Shown here piece by piece: positions 61,601-64,000 of a stretch of DNA of 64,000 nt. A model generated the notes under the pieces. It made no database searches and was not told the DNA's origin. It saw only the letters and a list, made by a program, of their open reading frames with translations. The translations under genes and the position numbers were made by a program. The first letter of the stretch is position 1, and each line of letters starts with the position of its first letter. Source of the DNA: Aquisalinus flavus (lineage in GTDB: Bacteria > Pseudomonadota > Alphaproteobacteria > Caulobacterales > Parvularculaceae); the NCBI RefSeq assembly GCF_022559625.1, contig NZ_CP042288.1:334409-398408 (forward strand). Reading direction: 5' to 3'.

Positions 61601-61616
61601 TTGCAAAAAATTGTAG
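61601..61616. promoter_or_regulatory. TTGCAA-type operator on the GH97 side
   Basis: TTGCAA-AAAA-TTGTAG, again with a 4-base spacer. The second box is degenerate. It is 91 bases before the ATG at 61692 and 193 before the ATG at 61794. Confidence 0.45.
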
Positions 61617-61793
61617 GGTCGTATACTGTTGGGAAAAATGGCGATTGCCGCAAGAATAAGGTGGGGATAATCCCCGGAGGAAACGCAAGGGATGGCCGGG
61701 CACTGCCATTCGGGGGTCTGGAAGACGGGCCCTGGAAAGCGAGGCCCTGTCACGAGCATCCTCCATCGACGCTGTAACCGACTGGATGCAATC

Positions 61794-63884
61794 ATGATCT
61801 TTTCTGCCAGAGTTCTGCTTGCGACGATAGCCGCGCTCCTGTGCCTGCCCTCTGCTGTCCTTGCTATGCAGGGTGACGAGGCCGGCCGTTCCGTTTCATC
61901 GCCTGACGGGAGGCTCGTCGTTGCCGTCGACGTAACTGGCGAGGGCGTGCCGCAATATGGCGTTGCCTATGGCGGGGAGATGGTGATTGCGCCATCGCGC
62001 CTCGGCATGCGCTTCGCGGCGATGAAGGGTTTCGATGAGGGTTTTGCCATCGTCGGTTCCAGCGCCGGCAGCGCGGACGAGACATGGGAACAGCCGTGGG
62101 GCGAGCGGCGCTTCGTGCGCGATCATCACAACGAGCTGGTTGTCAACTTCGCCGCCGATGACGGGCGCAGTTTCAATGTCCGCTTCCGCGCCTTCGATGA
62201 CGGCATCGGCTTCCGTTACGAAGTGCCGGCGCAACAGGGCTATGACGCTGTCACCATCGTCGATGAGCTGACCGAGTTCCGCGTGGCCGAGGCGAGCACT
62301 GCGTGGTGGATCCCCTCGCGCGGCTGGAACCGGTACGAATATCTCTATGAGACGACCGGGCTTGAGGAAATGGACATCGTCCATACGCCGGTAACCTTCC
62401 GCATGCCGTCGGGCATTCATCTGTCCGTCCACGAGGCGGCGCTGGTCGATTATGCGGCGATGTCGCTGAAGCAATACCGGCCGGGTATCTTCGCCGCCGA
62501 TCTCGCGCCGTCCGCAACGGCCGCTGGCGTGGTGAAGAAGGGACCATTCACGACGCCATGGCGGACCATCCAGGTCGCGCCGGACGCCGCCGGTCTCGTC
62601 AATTCCGATCTGATCCTGAATCTCAACGAGCCGAACAGGCTGGGCGACGTCTCCTGGGTCGAGCCCGGAAAATATGTCGGCATCTGGTGGGCGATGCATA
62701 TCAATGACCGCTCGTGGGGCACTGACTTCATCCATGGCGCAACGACGGACGAGACCAAACGCTATATCGATTTTGCCGCCGAGAACGGCTTTGACGGCGT
62801 GCTGGTCGAGGGCTGGAATACCGGCTGGGATGGTGACTGGTTCAACAATGGCGATGTCTTCAGCTTCACCGAGACCTATCCGGATTTCGACCTCAGGGAA
62901 GTGGCCGACTACGCCCTGTCGAAAGGTGTCCGCCTCGTCGGGCACCACGAGACGTCCGGCAATATCACCAATTACGAAAGGCAGATGGCCGACGCCTATG
63001 ATCTGTATGAGGATCATGGCGTGCGTCAGGTCAAGACCGGCTATGTCGCCGATGGCGGCGATGCCAAATGGGTCGACGACACGGGGGTCGCCCATTATGA
63101 ATGGCATGACGGCCAGAAAATGGTGAACCATTACATTCATTCCGTGACCGAAGCGGCCAAGCGCAAGATCTCCATCAATACCCATGAGCCGATCAAGGAT
63201 ACCGGCCTGCGCCGGACATATCCGAACTGGATCACGCGGGAAGGCGCGCGCGGGCAGGAATACAATGCCTGGGGCCAGCCGCCGAACCCGCCGGAGCATA
63301 CGGCGATCCTGCCCTATACGCGCATGCTGTCCGGGCCGATGGACTTCACGCCGGGCATTTTCGACCTGATGCCGAACGAGCGCCCGCAGCTGGAGGGTGC
63401 CGCGCCGAGGCATTCGACCGCCTCGCGGGTCGAAACGACGCTGGCCAAGCAGCTGGCGCTATATGTGACGATCTACAGCCCGATCCAGATGGCCGCCGAC
63501 CTGCCGGAGAATTACGAGGCGCGGCCGGAACCGTTCCAGTTCATCAGGGATGTGCCGGCCGACTGGGAAGAGTCCATCGCGCTGGCTGGCGCGGTCGGCG
63601 ATTACCTCGTCATCGCCCGGCAGGAGCGCGGCAGTGATGACTGGTTCCTCGGCGCCGTTACCGACGAGGAGGCGCGCAATATCAGCCAACCCCTGAGCTT
63701 CCTGACCGACGGGGTGACCTACAGGGCTGAATATTATCTCGATGCGGACGATGCCGACTGGGAAACCAATCCCTATGCCATGGATATCGGTTCGCGCGCG
63801 GTGACATCAGAGACGGTGATGGAGCTGCCGCTCGCTCCGGGTGGCGGTGCGGCGGTGCGTTTTTATCCGATGAACGACGAATAG
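61794..63884 (+). CDS. GH97 alpha-glucoside hydrolase (SusB-like), secreted
   Basis: This 696-residue enzyme has a signal peptide (MIFSARVLLATIAALLC to SAVLA), a beta-sandwich N-terminal domain, and a TIM barrel with the GH97 active-site series: HHETSGNITNYE (E at about 386), INTHEPIKDTG (E about 465) and REGARGQEYNAW (E about 483 and 489). The spacing of the last three matches the calcium/catalytic glutamates of inverting SusB, so it should be an inverting alpha-glucosidase rather than the retaining, Asp-type GH97 class. The start is uncertain: an in-frame ATG at 61692 has a better ribosome site but puts 34 residues before the signal peptide. Confidence 0.9.
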   Translation: MIFSARVLLATIAALLCLPSAVLAMQGDEAGRSVSSPDGRLVVAVDVTGEGVPQYGVAYGGEMVIAPSRLGMRFAAMKGFDEGFAIVGSSAGSADETWEQPWGERRFVRDHHNELVVNFAADDGRSFNVRFRAFDDGIGFRYEVPAQQGYDAVTIVDELTEFRVAEASTAWWIPSRGWNRYEYLYETTGLEEMDIVHTPVTFRMPSGIHLSVHEAALVDYAAMSLKQYRPGIFAADLAPSATAAGVVKKGPFTTPWRTIQVAPDAAGLVNSDLILNLNEPNRLGDVSWVEPGKYVGIWWAMHINDRSWGTDFIHGATTDETKRYIDFAAENGFDGVLVEGWNTGWDGDWFNNGDVFSFTETYPDFDLREVADYALSKGVRLVGHHETSGNITNYERQMADAYDLYEDHGVRQVKTGYVADGGDAKWVDDTGVAHYEWHDGQKMVNHYIHSVTEAAKRKISINTHEPIKDTGLRRTYPNWITREGARGQEYNAWGQPPNPPEHTAILPYTRMLSGPMDFTPGIFDLMPNERPQLEGAAPRHSTASRVETTLAKQLALYVTIYSPIQMAADLPENYEARPEPFQFIRDVPADWEESIALAGAVGDYLVIARQERGSDDWFLGAVTDEEARNISQPLSFLTDGVTYRAEYYLDADDADWETNPYAMDIGSRAVTSETVMELPLAPGGGAAVRFYPMNDE

Positions 63885-63892
63885 TCCGGTGC

Positions 63893-63928
63893 AGCCGGTG
63901 CGGGGCGGCTCCCACTCCCGCACCGGCT
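63893..63928. other. Strong intercistronic hairpin
   Basis: A 12-bp perfect stem, AGCCGGTGCGGG (63893-63904) with CCCGCACCGGCT (63917-63928), and a 12-nt loop. No T-run follows, so complete termination is unlikely; it may limit read-through or protect the upstream mRNA end. Confidence 0.6.
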
Positions 63929-63954
63929 CAGAAATTTCGAAGGAGAGAGAGACC

Positions 63955-64000
63955 ATGAAAACAACCCTGCTTGCCGTTTCCCTGATTGCCCTTGTCGCTG
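63955..64000 (+). CDS. Start of a secreted protein (cut by window end)
   Basis: Only 15 codons are visible: MKTTLLAVSLIALVA, the beginning of a signal peptide. A strong ribosome site (AAGGAG) precedes the ATG. It lies 70 bases after the GH97 gene in the same direction and is probably in the same operon. The mature protein is outside the window. Confidence 0.75.
   Translation, partial: MKTTLLAVSLIALVA

Larger units (their letters stand above)
61355..61793. other. Divergent control region of the glycosidase genes
   Basis: This 439-bp region separates the amylase operon from the GH97 gene. It is locally AT-rich (61425-61475 and 61580-61640). It contains a TTGCAA-type array on each side, a small hairpin GGGGA-TAA-TCCCC (61663-61675), and a ribosome-like GGAGG (61676-61680) ahead of an ATG at 61692 that is in frame with the GH97 gene. 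Confidence 0.6.

Noticed and set aside
1-64000. CRISPR arrays, prophage, integrases, transposases
   Set aside because: I saw no regularly spaced identical repeats and no transposase, integrase or phage structural motifs among the coding regions.

Overview
The window is a GC-rich, densely packed chromosomal segment that reads as an alphaproteobacterium. The zwf-pgl-edd-glk-eda Entner-Doudoroff operon, an Atm1-type exporter, TamA/TamB, a crtE/crtB/crtI/crtY carotenoid locus, a type 2 isopentenyl-diphosphate isomerase, a TTAA-N7-TTAA (CtrA-like) box and alphaproteobacterial intergenic palindromes all point that way. A Caulobacterales/Parvularculales/Sphingomonadales-like marine or aquatic heterotroph is the best guess; no 16S rRNA is present, so the order is inference. 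I see no prophage, insertion sequence or CRISPR array. All recognisable genes look intact except the two cut by the window edges.

Layout. 1-2660: housekeeping genes (mtgA end, a lipoprotein, a cysteine-cluster protein, a hydroxyglutarate-oxidase-like flavoprotein). 2661-2967: a palindrome-rich gap with two long perfect inverted repeats. 2968-8185: Atm1-like ABC exporter, succinate-semialdehyde-type dehydrogenase, PRC-barrel protein, TRIC channel, tRNA-Met. 8186-12405: TolC, a small stress-type membrane-protein operon with a candidate EcfG promoter, and a MaoC/CitE pair. 12634-15660: a PhcB-like methyltransferase and a convergent six-helix histidine kinase sharing one terminator; this is the best candidate for a little-described signalling system here. 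15845-17703: an esterase and a desaturase. 18002-23722: the Entner-Doudoroff operon plus glucokinase. 23719-29474: tamA-tamB. 29667-36437: a six-gene beta-oxidation operon. 36438-37177: a 740-bp repeat-rich gap. 37178-46004: terpenoid/carotenoid locus (fni, crtE, crtB, crtI, crtY, a sterol-desaturase-type oxygenase) with an embedded ABC-2 exporter. 46014-51931: a tripartite RND efflux operon. 52273-64000: sugar acquisition (two sodium/solute symporters, aldose epimerase, LacI regulator, two GH13 enzymes, one GH97 enzyme, and the start of another secreted protein).

How it fits together. Alpha-glucans would be cut outside or in the periplasm by the GH13 amylase and the GH97 enzyme, imported by SSS symporters, trimmed by the GH13 glucosidase, phosphorylated by glucokinase and degraded by the Entner-Doudoroff enzymes. 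Tandem TTGCAA-like hexamers at 10-bp spacing lie before the second symporter, the LacI gene and both glycosidase promoters, which suggests one LacI-controlled regulon. Fatty acids enter through the beta-oxidation operon. Acetyl-CoA or pyruvate/G3P-derived isoprenoids feed the carotenoid branch to a cyclised, probably oxygenated carotenoid.
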